Shown: positions 44,247 through 50,889 of the stretch, piece after piece
Numbering within the stretch: the first letter of the stretch is position 1
How the letters are laid out: every line of letters begins with the position of its first letter
Source: Gammaproteobacteria bacterium
Lineage (GTDB): Bacteria; Pseudomonadota; Gammaproteobacteria; Steroidobacterales; PWYM01
Reading direction: 5' to 3'
Length of the DNA: 50,889 nt
Assembly (NCBI GenBank): GCA_007693855.1
Contig: RECU01000107.1
Coordinates: 1 to 50,889, forward strand
The notes under the pieces: model-generated
Seen by the model: only the letters and a program-made list of their open reading frames with translations
What the model was told of the DNA's origin: nothing
Database searches by the model: none
Made by a program: the position numbers and the translations under genes

Positions 44247-44615
44247 GGGGGCGACTTGGCTTCGACGTGGGTCGCGAAACTCTGGGTGCATGCCGAGGCG
44301 CAGACCACCTCGTAAATCCAGCTGCAAAAAATCTAGTTGCGAACGACGACAACTACGCTCTCGCTGCCTAAGTAACCCTTAGGTTAGCGTGCATCCGACC
44401 GGTACTCGCCCGTGGGTCCGAATCGGGTGTAACCGCACACGGGATCGCGCGAGCTCACGTTCGGGGGGATCGCGTTAAAACCAAATCCGGACTGGCGAAG
44501 GAGTCAGCCTGCCTTTCGGCGGACCCCAAGCGAGATGTTAAATTGTCAGGCTAAGCATGTAGATCTCAGGGCAGAGGGCTTGCGGACGCGGGTTCGATTC
44601 CCGCCGCCTCCACCA
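44247..44615 (+). ncRNA. ssrA: Transfer-messenger RNA (tmRNA)
   Basis: 369 nt with the CCA encoded. The 5' GGGGGCG pairs with 3' CGCCTCC to form the alanine-tRNA-like acceptor stem, and GGTTCGATTCC is the T-arm. The tag reading frame runs from a GCG resume codon at 44339 to TAA at 44369-44371. It encodes ANDDNYALAA, one residue different from the E. coli tag, and keeps the ALAA degron for ClpXP. The 3' end has served as an integration site: the last 20 nt are copied at 47494-47513. Confidence 0.97.
44596..44615 (+). repeat. Left attachment-like repeat in the ssrA 3' end
   Basis: The last 20 nt of the mature tmRNA match 47494-47513 at 18 of 20 positions, with the final 14 (CGCCGCCTCCACCA) identical. 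This is the expected position of an att core for elements that target the tmRNA acceptor end. Confidence 0.8.
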
Positions 44616-44649
44616 TTTTTTATTTAAATCAAATATTTATAGAGATAAT

Positions 44650-44672
44650 GGCCGCTCCTGATGCGGCCTTTT
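44650..44672 (+). terminator. ssrA terminator supplied by the cassette
   Basis: GGCCGC, a 7-nt loop and GCGGCC followed by TTTT, 34 nt after the tmRNA CCA. It replaces the terminator displaced to 47521. The rest of 44616-44916 is AT-rich at first and holds no credible gene apart from the operator-like repeat at 44851. Confidence 0.75.
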
Positions 44673-44850
44673 CCTTGCCCGATGTCCGTCAGTGTGATTT
44701 CTGCGTTGGGAACTTAACTGTTGCGCGGTTCGGCCACCCTGATCGTTATTGCGCCCACCAAGTCCCGTCTCGCTCAAGCCGCCAGGCACGCTCCTTAGGT
44801 TTGCTTTCATGGCTTAAAGTCGCCATAAATGCGACAACTGAGCATTTTTC

Positions 44851-44882
44851 TGAACTGTGTGTTAGTCTTCGTACACAGTTCA
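44851..44882 (+). promoter_or_regulatory. Inverted repeat upstream of abiEi, candidate AbiEi operator
   Basis: Perfect 10-bp arms TGAACTGTGT and ACACAGTTCA separated by 12 nt, ending 34 nt before the abiEi start. AbiEi antitoxins are known to bind inverted repeats in their own promoter and to repress the operon. The sequence AAGTCGCC also occurs on both sides of this repeat (near 44817 and 44896). Confidence 0.6.
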
Positions 44883-44916
44883 CATTAGCGCTCATAAGTC
44901 GCCTAATGGTTGTCAT

Positions 44917-45672
44917 ATGGGATCCAAAATAAACCAGTTGTTGCGGCAGTGGCCATCCGGCAACGTAGCTACGCTGCGTTGGCTCAATACCCGAGGCGTC
45001 GACCACAGGCTTGCAGACAAGTACGTTCAGTCCGGCTGGCTGGAACGTGTGGGTCACGGCGCGTATAAGCGGGCCGGCGCGAGCGTAGACTGGTTCGGTG
45101 CGGTCCACGCTCTGCAAGCGCAGCTCGCACTCGCCGTCCATCCCGGCGGCATCACCGCCATCGAGCTGCGCGGCTACACACACTACTTGTCGTTAGGTGC
45201 GCGGGCGGTCGTCCTGTTCGGAAATCCCGGCACGAAATTGCCCGCCTGGTTCGAGGCTCATGCCTGGTCCAGACCGGTGACGCTGGTGACGACCGGCGTT
45301 TTCGCGGGCACCGAAAAGACCACGTCCACAGTTCCGGTCGACGAGGTCGACCTCGAGGTCGCGACACTCGAGCGCGCTGCACTCGAGATGATGTACCTCG
45401 TGCCGAAACGGCAGTCCTACGAAGAGGCCTACCAGGTGATGGAATCGCTGACTTCTCTGCGTCCAAAGGCCGTTCAACACCTGCTTGAGTGCTGCACCTC
45501 GGTGAAAACCAAGCGGGTTTTCATGCATGCCGCCGAGCGAGCGAACCATTCGTGGTTGAAACACCTCGATCTATCGAAAGTCGATTTCGGGTCAGGCCGG
45601 CGGACCATCCACGCTGGCGGACGCCTCGACAAGAAATACGACCTGGTCGTCGCCGACCCTGCACAGAGCTAA
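44917..45672 (+). CDS. abiEi: Type IV antitoxin, AbiEi family
   Basis: 251 residues. The N-terminal third is a winged helix (NQLLRQWPSGNVATLRWLN, then LADKYVQSGWLERVGHGAYKR), the usual AbiEi DNA-binding domain. The C-terminal part, with GGITAIELRGYTHYLSLG and ATLERAALEMMYLVP, matches the antitoxin domain. In this family the antitoxin represses the operon and counteracts the AbiEii nucleotidyltransferase without stable binding. The stop is 8 nt before abiEii. The ATG at 44917 has only a weak ribosome-binding site. The gene is intact. Confidence 0.88.
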   Translation: MGSKINQLLRQWPSGNVATLRWLNTRGVDHRLADKYVQSGWLERVGHGAYKRAGASVDWFGAVHALQAQLALAVHPGGITAIELRGYTHYLSLGARAVVLFGNPGTKLPAWFEAHAWSRPVTLVTTGVFAGTEKTTSTVPVDEVDLEVATLERAALEMMYLVPKRQSYEEAYQVMESLTSLRPKAVQHLLECCTSVKTKRVFMHAAERANHSWLKHLDLSKVDFGSGRRTIHAGGRLDKKYDLVVADPAQS

Positions 45673-45680
45673 GACCACCA

Positions 45681-46589
45681 ATGGCGGCGCACGATAGTTA
45701 CAGAGCCCAGGTCGAACTCCTGATTCGCTGCTTACCCACCGTCGCCAGCGCGTCCGATTTCGTGCTCAAGGGCGGTACTGCCATCAACCTGTTCTTGCGG
45801 GACATGCCCCGGCTCTCGGTCGACATCGACCTTACCTATCTCCCGCTGTCCGATCGCGAGACGGCGCTCGACGATATCCGCGCCCAGCTCGCCACGATCG
45901 CCGAGGGACTCAAACGGACAGTACCAGGCGCAAAAGTCCAGCTCGTGGAAGGCGATGCGCCCAAGCTGCTCGTGGACAAGTCTGGTGCACGTATCAAGGT
46001 GGAGCCGAGCGTCGTTATCCGCGGAAGCCTGGTACCGCCGGTCTGGAGCGAACTGTGTATGGCCGCACAGGAAGCCTACGAGCTTTTCGTCGAGATCCAG
46101 CGCCTCGACTTACCGGATCTATATGCCGGCAAGCTCTGTGCGGCGCTGGACCGACAGCACCCGCGCGACCTCTTCGACGTCATGCATCTTCAAGCATCGG
46201 GGCCGATCCCGGATTCCATACGCCAGGCGTTCGTCGCCTACCTCGCTGGTCACCGGCGGCCGATCGCAGAGCTTCTGCAACCTAGCCGCAAACCGATCGA
46301 GGATCTGTTCGCCAACCACTTCGCCGGCATGACCGAGGAGCTGGTCGAACTAGCGGAGCTCGAGAGAGCCCGGGAGCAGCTGTTCGAGTGGGCCGCGAGC
46401 GCCCTCACCGACAGCGAGCGCCGGTTTCTGCTGTCGATCAAGCAAGGTAAACCGGACTGGTCGTTGTTGCCCTTCGAAGGGCTGGATCGGTGGCCAGCTA
46501 TTCAATGGAAGTTGCACAATATTCGGCAGATGGGCGCTCGCAACCACAAAAGGGCAGTGGACCGCTTGCGGGACGTGTTGGAACTCTGA
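45681..46589 (+). CDS. abiEii: Type IV toxin, AbiEii/AbiGii nucleotidyltransferase
   Basis: 302 residues, a DUF1814-type nucleotidyltransferase. The four family motifs are visible: LKGGTAINL (G31-G32), RLSVDIDLTY (D48 and D50), KVEPS, and YAGKLCAALDRQHPRDLFD (K151, R162-D163, D166). Related toxins add nucleotides to tRNA acceptor ends or otherwise stop growth, and give abortive phage defence. The ATG at 45681 directly follows abiEi; the frame is open upstream inside abiEi but is not conserved. All catalytic residues are intact, so it should be active. Confidence 0.9.
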   Translation: MAAHDSYRAQVELLIRCLPTVASASDFVLKGGTAINLFLRDMPRLSVDIDLTYLPLSDRETALDDIRAQLATIAEGLKRTVPGAKVQLVEGDAPKLLVDKSGARIKVEPSVVIRGSLVPPVWSELCMAAQEAYELFVEIQRLDLPDLYAGKLCAALDRQHPRDLFDVMHLQASGPIPDSIRQAFVAYLAGHRRPIAELLQPSRKPIEDLFANHFAGMTEELVELAELERAREQLFEWAASALTDSERRFLLSIKQGKPDWSLLPFEGLDRWPAIQWKLHNIRQMGARNHKRAVDRLRDVLEL

Positions 46590-46637
46590 TTACCAGACCG
46601 CGCACGAACGATCAGATGAATCGAAAGGAGCAAGCCA

Positions 46638-47393
46638 TTGGATGACCTCTCCCTTCTCGTCGACCTGCACCGGGAGGGTCAACGCCAGGGCCCCGGCGGC
46701 GACGATGAAACCCGCCTCGCCATTACTCTGTCAGGTCTGAGCGGTAGAACGGGCCTGAAGATTGCCGACATCGGCTGCGGGACTGGTGCATCCACGCTCG
46801 TGCTGGCGAAAGCACTAGATGCCTCGGTGACCGCCGTCGATTTCCTGCCGGACTTTCTCCGCGACCTCGAAATCGCCGCGGAACGTCAGAACCTCATAAA
46901 ACGGATCGAGACGCTCGCCGCCTCGATGGATGCGCTTCCCTTCGCAGAACAGTCCCTCGATGCGATCTGGTCGGAAGGCGCCATCTACAACATTGGTTTT
47001 ACGAACGGCATCCAGGCCTGGCGTCGTTTTCTCAAGACGGACGGCATACTGGCCGTGTCCGAGCTGACATGGCTCACTAAAGAGAGACCTGCCGAGCTCC
47101 AACAGCATTGGGACCGGGAATACCCCGAGGTGGATACGGCATCAGCGAAAATGGCGATCCTGGAGGACAACGGCTTTTCTCCCATAGGCTACTTCGCTCT
47201 CCCGAAGCGGTGCTGGCTGGAGAACTACTATCGCCCAATGCAGGACCGGTTCGCAGCGTTCCTGGAACGCAACGACAACTCGGAGGCGGCAGCGGCCATG
47301 GTGGCCGCCGAAGAGCACGAGATTGCCCTCTACGAGCGATACTCGGCGTTAGTCAGTTATGGCTATTATGTGGCGAGAAGGACCGCCGACTGA
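46638..47393 (+). CDS. Class I SAM-dependent methyltransferase in the AbiE cassette
   Basis: 251 residues. Motif I is IADIGCGTGAST (D44 to G50), the acidic residue after strand 2 is in VTAVDFLPDF, and motif III-like segments FLKTDGILAVSE follow. The C-terminal half (LPKRCWLENYYRPMQDRF) resembles small-molecule methyltransferases rather than DNA methylases; no target-recognition domain or DPPY/NPPY motif is present. The TTG start at 46638 is supported by AAAGGAG 7 nt upstream. It lies 48 nt after abiEii on the same strand and may be a third member of the operon or independent cargo. The substrate is unknown. Confidence 0.85.
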   Translation: MDDLSLLVDLHREGQRQGPGGDDETRLAITLSGLSGRTGLKIADIGCGTGASTLVLAKALDASVTAVDFLPDFLRDLEIAAERQNLIKRIETLAASMDALPFAEQSLDAIWSEGAIYNIGFTNGIQAWRRFLKTDGILAVSELTWLTKERPAELQQHWDREYPEVDTASAKMAILEDNGFSPIGYFALPKRCWLENYYRPMQDRFAAFLERNDNSEAAAAMVAAEEHEIALYERYSALVSYGYYVARRTAD

Positions 47394-47493
47394 GCCGCCC
47401 GAAGGGGTCGGCTACAGGGCTAGCGATTTGGGGGTATTTGTGGGGGCATTTCCGGCGTTTAGCAACGCAACGTATTGATTAATAAAGAGATGT

Positions 47494-47513
47494 GATTGTC
47501 GCCGCCTCCACCA
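47494..47513 (+). repeat. Right attachment-like repeat (copy of the ssrA 3' end)
   Basis: Copy of the tmRNA 3' 20 nt with two mismatches; the last 14 nt including CCA are identical to 44602-44615. It lies 8 nt before the displaced terminator. The 47394-47493 stretch before it holds a G-rich double motif (47429-47448) and no gene. Confidence 0.8.
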
Positions 47514-47520
47514 ACAACAT

Positions 47521-47551
47521 AACCCCAACCGGTCGCGCTTGGGGTTTTTTT
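47521..47551 (+). terminator. Displaced original ssrA terminator
   Basis: AACCCCAA pairs with TTGGGGTT (8 bp, 10-nt loop), followed by a run of T through 47551. It has no gene directly upstream except the cassette end, but its distance from the repeated acceptor sequence is right for a tmRNA terminator. The remaining 47552-47695 shows only the agcS ribosome-binding site. Confidence 0.8.
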
Positions 47552-47695
47552 GTCCGATCTGACGGGAAACCAGCGGTCAAGGGATTGACCTCACGGAAGC
47601 CGCCGTGATTCCCTGAGCTCCGTCCCCTAGCTGAGAATCTCGAAAGACCACAGAACCCCGCCTGCCGCTTTGACACCGTCAGGAGAAGCTTCCTC

Positions 47696-49117
47696 ATGCT
47701 TGCCACCCTTACCGACATTCTCTGGTCGTACGTGCTCGTGTTCGTACTGGTGGCCATCGGCATCGCCTTTACCCTGGCGTCGCGCTTCGTCCAGTTCCGC
47801 TACTTCATCGAGATGTTTCGGGTGCTGGGCCAGGCCTTCCGGCACGAGCCGGGACGGGTATCCTCATTCCAGGCCCTGACCCTGAGCGTGGCGGGCCGGG
47901 TCGGCGCCGGCAACATCGCCGGGGTGGCCGTGGCGATCACCCTGGGTGGCCCTGGGGCGGTGTTCTGGATGTGGGTGATCGGCCTGATCGGCATGGCGAC
48001 CAGTTTCTTCGAGTGCTCCATCGCCCAGGCCTACAAGACCCGCTCGGAGGTCAGCAGCGCCTTTCGCGGTGGCCCGGCCCACTACATCACCCGCGGGCTC
48101 GGCAGCCGCGGCCTGGCGCTGGTGTTCTCGCTGCTGCTGCTGGTCACCTTCGGCCTGGCGTTTGTCGGGCTGCAGTCGTTCGTGGCCAGCTCGTCCCTCG
48201 AGGATGCCTTCGGCATCCCGACGCTGTACTCGGGCATTGCCCTGACGGCGCTAGTGGGGCTGGTGATCTTCGGTGGGGTACGCCGAATGGCATCGGTGAC
48301 CGAGGTCATCGTGCCCCTGATGGCGGTGGTCTACGTTCTCGTGGCGCTGGGGGTCGTGGCCTTGAACATCAGCCAGGTGCCTGACGTGTTGTTGCTGATC
48401 GTGCGCGCCGCTTTCGGGCTCGAGGAAGCCATCGCCGGCGGCATCGGTGCAGCCCTCATGATGGGCGTGCGCCGCGGCCTGTTCTCCAACGAGGCGGGCC
48501 TGGGCAGCGCGCCCAACGTGGCCGCCGTCGCCTGGGTGCCGCATCCGGTCAACCAGGGCATCGTGCAGGCGTTCAGCGTGTTCATCGATACCGCCATCAT
48601 CTGCACCTGCACGGCCTTTCTGATCCTGATGTCCGGGGTGTACGTGCCTGGGGTGGAGGGCAACGGCGTGGTCATGACCCAGGCCGCGCTCAGCGAGCAC
48701 GTGGGCGACTGGGGACGCACCTTCATCAGCTGCGTGCTGCTGCTGTTTGCGTTCAGCTCCATTCTCTACAACGCCTATCTCGGCGAGAACAGCCTGAGCT
48801 TTTTCTGGCCCGGCAACCAGACCCTGTTCAACGGGTTCCGGGCGGCGTTGCTGGGCTTGATCCTGTGGGGCTCGGTGCAGGATCTGTCGACGGTGTTCGC
48901 CTTTGCCGACCTGACGATGGCGCTGCTGGCGCTGGTCAACCTGGCGGTCCTGGCGCTGCTGTTCAAGGTGGGGCTGCGCTTGATGCGCGACTACGACGAG
49001 CAGTCGAGGGCCGGCAAGGTCCCGGTGTTCGACCCGGCCCGGTTTCCGGACCTGGATATCGACGCCGACGCCTGGTCCGACGCCGGTCAGCGGGCGGATC
49101 AGGCCGAGCGGAGCTGA
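47696..49117 (+). CDS. Alanine/glycine:cation symporter, AgcS family
   Basis: 473 residues with about 11 helices, a sodium- or proton-coupled amino acid importer. Family markers are LSVAGRVGAGNIAGVAVAI, GGPGAVFWMWVIGLIGMATS, and the RRGLFSNEAGLGSAPNVAA segment. FFECSIAQAYKTR is a conserved cytoplasmic loop. The ATG at 47696 is preceded by AGGAG. No glycine riboswitch is seen upstream. It converges on the next gene with a 13-nt gap. Confidence 0.92.
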   Translation: MLATLTDILWSYVLVFVLVAIGIAFTLASRFVQFRYFIEMFRVLGQAFRHEPGRVSSFQALTLSVAGRVGAGNIAGVAVAITLGGPGAVFWMWVIGLIGMATSFFECSIAQAYKTRSEVSSAFRGGPAHYITRGLGSRGLALVFSLLLLVTFGLAFVGLQSFVASSSLEDAFGIPTLYSGIALTALVGLVIFGGVRRMASVTEVIVPLMAVVYVLVALGVVALNISQVPDVLLLIVRAAFGLEEAIAGGIGAALMMGVRRGLFSNEAGLGSAPNVAAVAWVPHPVNQGIVQAFSVFIDTAIICTCTAFLILMSGVYVPGVEGNGVVMTQAALSEHVGDWGRTFISCVLLLFAFSSILYNAYLGENSLSFFWPGNQTLFNGFRAALLGLILWGSVQDLSTVFAFADLTMALLALVNLAVLALLFKVGLRLMRDYDEQSRAGKVPVFDPARFPDLDIDADAWSDAGQRADQAERS

Positions 49118-49130
49118 CCGGTATCCGGGG

Positions 49131-49634
49131 TCATGAAATCCGTGTGCAGGTGAACGCTTCGCCGAAGTCGTCTTCCAGCAGGAGTTCGGTCGCCGACTCG
49201 CGAAGGATCGTCGCCGTTTCCGTATGCGGCATCTCCGGGAGCATCGGCCCCAGTTGCTGGATCAGGAAGCGTTGCAGCTCGACCGCCTGCGGCCCACCCG
49301 GGGTCAGTTCCAGTGTTTCCAGCGTCAAGGTGAGCTGCTGGCGGTCACGCTGCCACTGGCCGCGACTCGCGCCGGCCAGCATCAGCGGCCAGGGGCCGAA
49401 ATTCACCAGCGCATCGCCGTCGCTGCTGAAGCTGCCGTCTGCGGAGAGCTGAGCGCGGGTCGTGACCTGCATCGGCAATTCCGCCTGGCCGAGCAGGCCG
49501 AGCCGCAACTGGGTCGGACACTGCCAATGCCCAACGAGATCGACCTCCGCCGCGCCCGCCGGCAAGCACCATGAAGCTGCGCCCAGCATAACGCCCATGC
49601 AGCCTGCGAGCAGGTTTCGAGGACCGTGGACCAT
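49131..49634 (-). CDS. Secreted hypothetical protein
   Basis: 167 residues. A signal peptide occupies about the first 28 residues (LLAGCMGVMLGAASWCLPAGA, then AEVDLVG). The mature part starts WQCPTQLRLG and ends AFTCTRIS, giving two cysteines near the two ends that could form a disulfide. The body is likely beta-rich and lipocalin-like in its GHW opening. No domain is recognised with confidence. AGGAG lies 9 nt before the ATG. arsC is upstream by 17 nt, so they may be co-transcribed. Confidence 0.7.
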   Translation of the reverse strand: MVHGPRNLLAGCMGVMLGAASWCLPAGAAEVDLVGHWQCPTQLRLGLLGQAELPMQVTTRAQLSADGSFSSDGDALVNFGPWPLMLAGASRGQWQRDRQQLTLTLETLELTPGGPQAVELQRFLIQQLGPMLPEMPHTETATILRESATELLLEDDFGEAFTCTRIS

Positions 49635-49651
49635 TCAGAAGTACTCCTGGT

Positions 49652-50086
49652 TCAGCGCGCCGCCGTGAGGAGCTCGGTTTCGATCCGGCTGCGCAGCAGG
49701 GCAAATGCCCGCTCGAAGGCCGCCTCAATCTCCGCCGCCGACCCTTCGACATGGGCGGGATCGGGAATACTCCAGTGGATACGCTCGAAGCGTCCGGGAA
49801 ACGCCGGGCAGGTCTCCTCGGCAGCCGAATCGCACACAGTGATCACGTAGTCAAATGCCTCATCGGCATAGTCATCCCAGGACTGGCTGGTCGGCTCACC
49901 AGGATCGATACCATGGCGCTGCAGCGTCGCCAGCGCGCCGGGATGGACCTGTCCGGTCGGACGGCTGCCGGCGCTCACGGCCCTGAACCGCCCCTGCCCC
50001 AGGGTATTGATCAGCGCCTCGGCCATAATGGAACGACAGGAATTTCCGGTGCACAGCACCAGTACGCGGGTCGGGCGTTCGCTCAT
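49652..50086 (-). CDS. arsC: Arsenate reductase, low-molecular-weight phosphatase type
   Basis: 144 residues. The P-loop CTGNSCRS (C12 nucleophile, R18) starts the protein, and the general acid lies in the IPDP motif (D109). C85 and C93 in VITVCDSAAEETCP supply the disulfide-relay cysteines of thioredoxin-dependent arsenate reductases. SWDDYADEAFDYVITVCD is typical of this branch. No arsR, arsB or acr3 is adjacent in the window, so a stand-alone role, or a phosphotyrosine phosphatase activity, cannot be excluded. Confidence 0.88.
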   Translation of the reverse strand: MSERPTRVLVLCTGNSCRSIMAEALINTLGQGRFRAVSAGSRPTGQVHPGALATLQRHGIDPGEPTSQSWDDYADEAFDYVITVCDSAAEETCPAFPGRFERIHWSIPDPAHVEGSAAEIEAAFERAFALLRSRIETELLTAAR

Positions 50087-50116
50087 CTCAGGGCCTCCAT
50101 CGGGCGTCGGCGATGT

Positions 50117-50400
50117 TCAGGTCACCTCTTCGAGCTTGCCACTGTCCACATCATAAATGAAGCCACGCACGCTTATCGCATCTTCGCCCTGGGTCGGCAG
50201 CCAGGGATGGTTGAAAATCGCCGACACGCTGCGGCGCACATCCTCTGCAAGCCGCAACGGGTGTGATGGACCAGCAGAATCTCGTTGGTATCGAGCAGGT
50301 GGTGGGAGATGACCAGACTGCGCAGCGTATCCTCCGTGACCACACCGCCGGCATTGCGGATGATGTGGGCATCACCGGTCTGGAGACCGAGAAGATCTTC
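50117..50400 (-). pseudogene. Beta-carbonic anhydrase remnant (5' truncated, internal deletion and frameshift)
   Basis: On the minus strand one frame reads [18 protein letters not shown] and continues to VHHTRCG, the middle of a beta-class carbonic anhydrase. At about 50250-50256 the frame shifts, and the expected segment after HHTDCG (about 30 residues) is missing. The next frame then gives [13 protein letters not shown] and [17 protein letters not shown] before TGA at 50117. The N-terminal part with the first zinc cysteine (CMDAR-type motif) is absent: an in-frame TAG precedes residue E before DLLGL. The enzyme cannot be functional. Confidence 0.8.
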
Positions 50401-50499
50401 CTATGACCTACCCGATGAGTGTCAGGCGCAATTTGAGGTCCTGCGTACCCTTGATGCCGTTCAGACCACCTACGGTATGCCCACGCTCATGGCTCGGCC
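50401..50499. other. Unassigned stretch between the carbonic anhydrase remnant and the katG terminator
   Basis: About 100 nt that replaces the missing 5' part of the carbonic anhydrase gene. A minus-strand frame reads SHERGHTVGGLNGIKG and stops at a TAG; a plus-strand frame is also open (CQAQFEVLRTLDAVQTTYG). Neither is recognised. It is probably a fragment of another gene joined by deletion. Confidence 0.3.
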
Positions 50500-50532
50500 A
50501 AAAAAAACGCAGCCCCGATGCTCGGGGCTGCG
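50500..50532 (-). terminator. Intrinsic terminator downstream of katG
   Basis: A perfect 11-bp stem, CGCAGCCCCGA with TCGGGGCTGCG, and a 3-nt loop at 50508-50532. On the minus strand it is followed by eight U residues, 42 nt past the katG stop. Confidence 0.9.
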
Positions 50533-50574
50533 TCAGGTCTTCTCGAGGCGCCCCGGGGCGCCTCCTCGCGGGCA

Positions 50575-50889
<315 letters not shown>

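Larger units (their letters stand above)
44616..47513 (+). mobile_element. 2.9-kb ssrA-integrated cassette carrying AbiE toxin-antitoxin and a methyltransferase
   Basis: The segment between the tmRNA CCA and the end of the repeated acceptor sequence. It contains an AT-rich left edge with a replacement terminator, an operator-like inverted repeat, the abiEi-abiEii pair and a SAM methyltransferase gene, all on the plus strand. No integrase, transposase or replication gene is present, so it is either a remnant or a cassette mobilised in trans. The probable original ssrA terminator lies directly after the right repeat at 47521, which fits insertion exactly at the ssrA 3' end. Confidence 0.75.

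Noticed and set aside
44648-44932. A 94-codon frame at the left end of the cassette
   Set aside because: It overlaps the replacement terminator and the inverted repeat, has no ribosome-binding site and no domain.
47552-47695. Glycine riboswitch before the AgcS symporter
   Set aside because: Such transporters are often controlled this way, but the conserved aptamer core and its tandem arrangement are not found; only a small CACGG/CCGTG hairpin is seen.

Overview
The window is chromosomal DNA from a GC-rich gammaproteobacterium outside the Enterobacterales, most likely a Chromatiales/Ectothiorhodospiraceae-like lineage. This is inferred from several traits. The 14 nuo genes keep nuoC and nuoD separate. 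The heat-shock operon is hrcA-grpE-dnaK-dnaJ, with both a CIRCE-type operator and sigma-32-type promoters. Fur has a single-cysteine CVDT motif like the Pseudomonas protein. The bamE / rnfH-ratA / smpB / ssrA cluster and the ftsH-folP-glmM-tpiA-secG-tRNA-Leu-nuo order are typical of this class. Nearly all the DNA is densely packed housekeeping sequence.

Layout. Positions 1-4.2 kb hold a glycine-zipper lipoprotein, a membrane-anchored serine hydrolase of the beta-lactamase fold, a doubtful 53-codon ORF and a chromate transporter (minus strand). An initiator tRNA-Met with its own promoter and terminator follows. Positions 4.46-18.97 kb are a complete complex I operon, nuoA to nuoN, on the minus strand. 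Upstream of it, still on the minus strand, lie tRNA-Leu(GAG), secG, tpiA, glmM, folP, ftsH and rlmE. yhbY is divergent from rlmE. greA, carB, carA, dapB, dnaJ, dnaK, grpE and hrcA continue on the minus strand to 36.9 kb. Across the hrcA promoter, nadK and recN run on the plus strand. They are followed by fur (minus), bamE (plus), rnfH-ratA and a sodium-coupled symporter (minus), smpB (plus), a secreted NAD(P)-binding protein (minus) and the tmRNA gene ssrA (plus).

The accessory element is a 2.9-kb cassette directly after the ssrA 3' end (44616-47513). It is bounded by imperfect 20-bp repeats, identical over the last 14 bp, that copy the tmRNA 3' end. The probable original ssrA terminator now lies beyond the far repeat. 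The cassette carries an AbiEi antitoxin, an AbiEii nucleotidyltransferase toxin and a class I SAM methyltransferase, but no integrase gene. Beyond it lie an AgcS-type symporter, a secreted hypothetical protein, an arsenate reductase, a beta-carbonic anhydrase remnant and the 3' end of katG, which runs off the window.

Regulation is most readable in the chaperone operon. A CIRCE-like inverted repeat overlaps a sigma-70-type promoter upstream of hrcA, and good sigma-32-type promoters sit before grpE and before dnaK. The carA leader holds an intrinsic-terminator hairpin and a tandem repeat downstream of a candidate promoter, so it may be an attenuator. All functional calls come from reading motifs; no database search was run.
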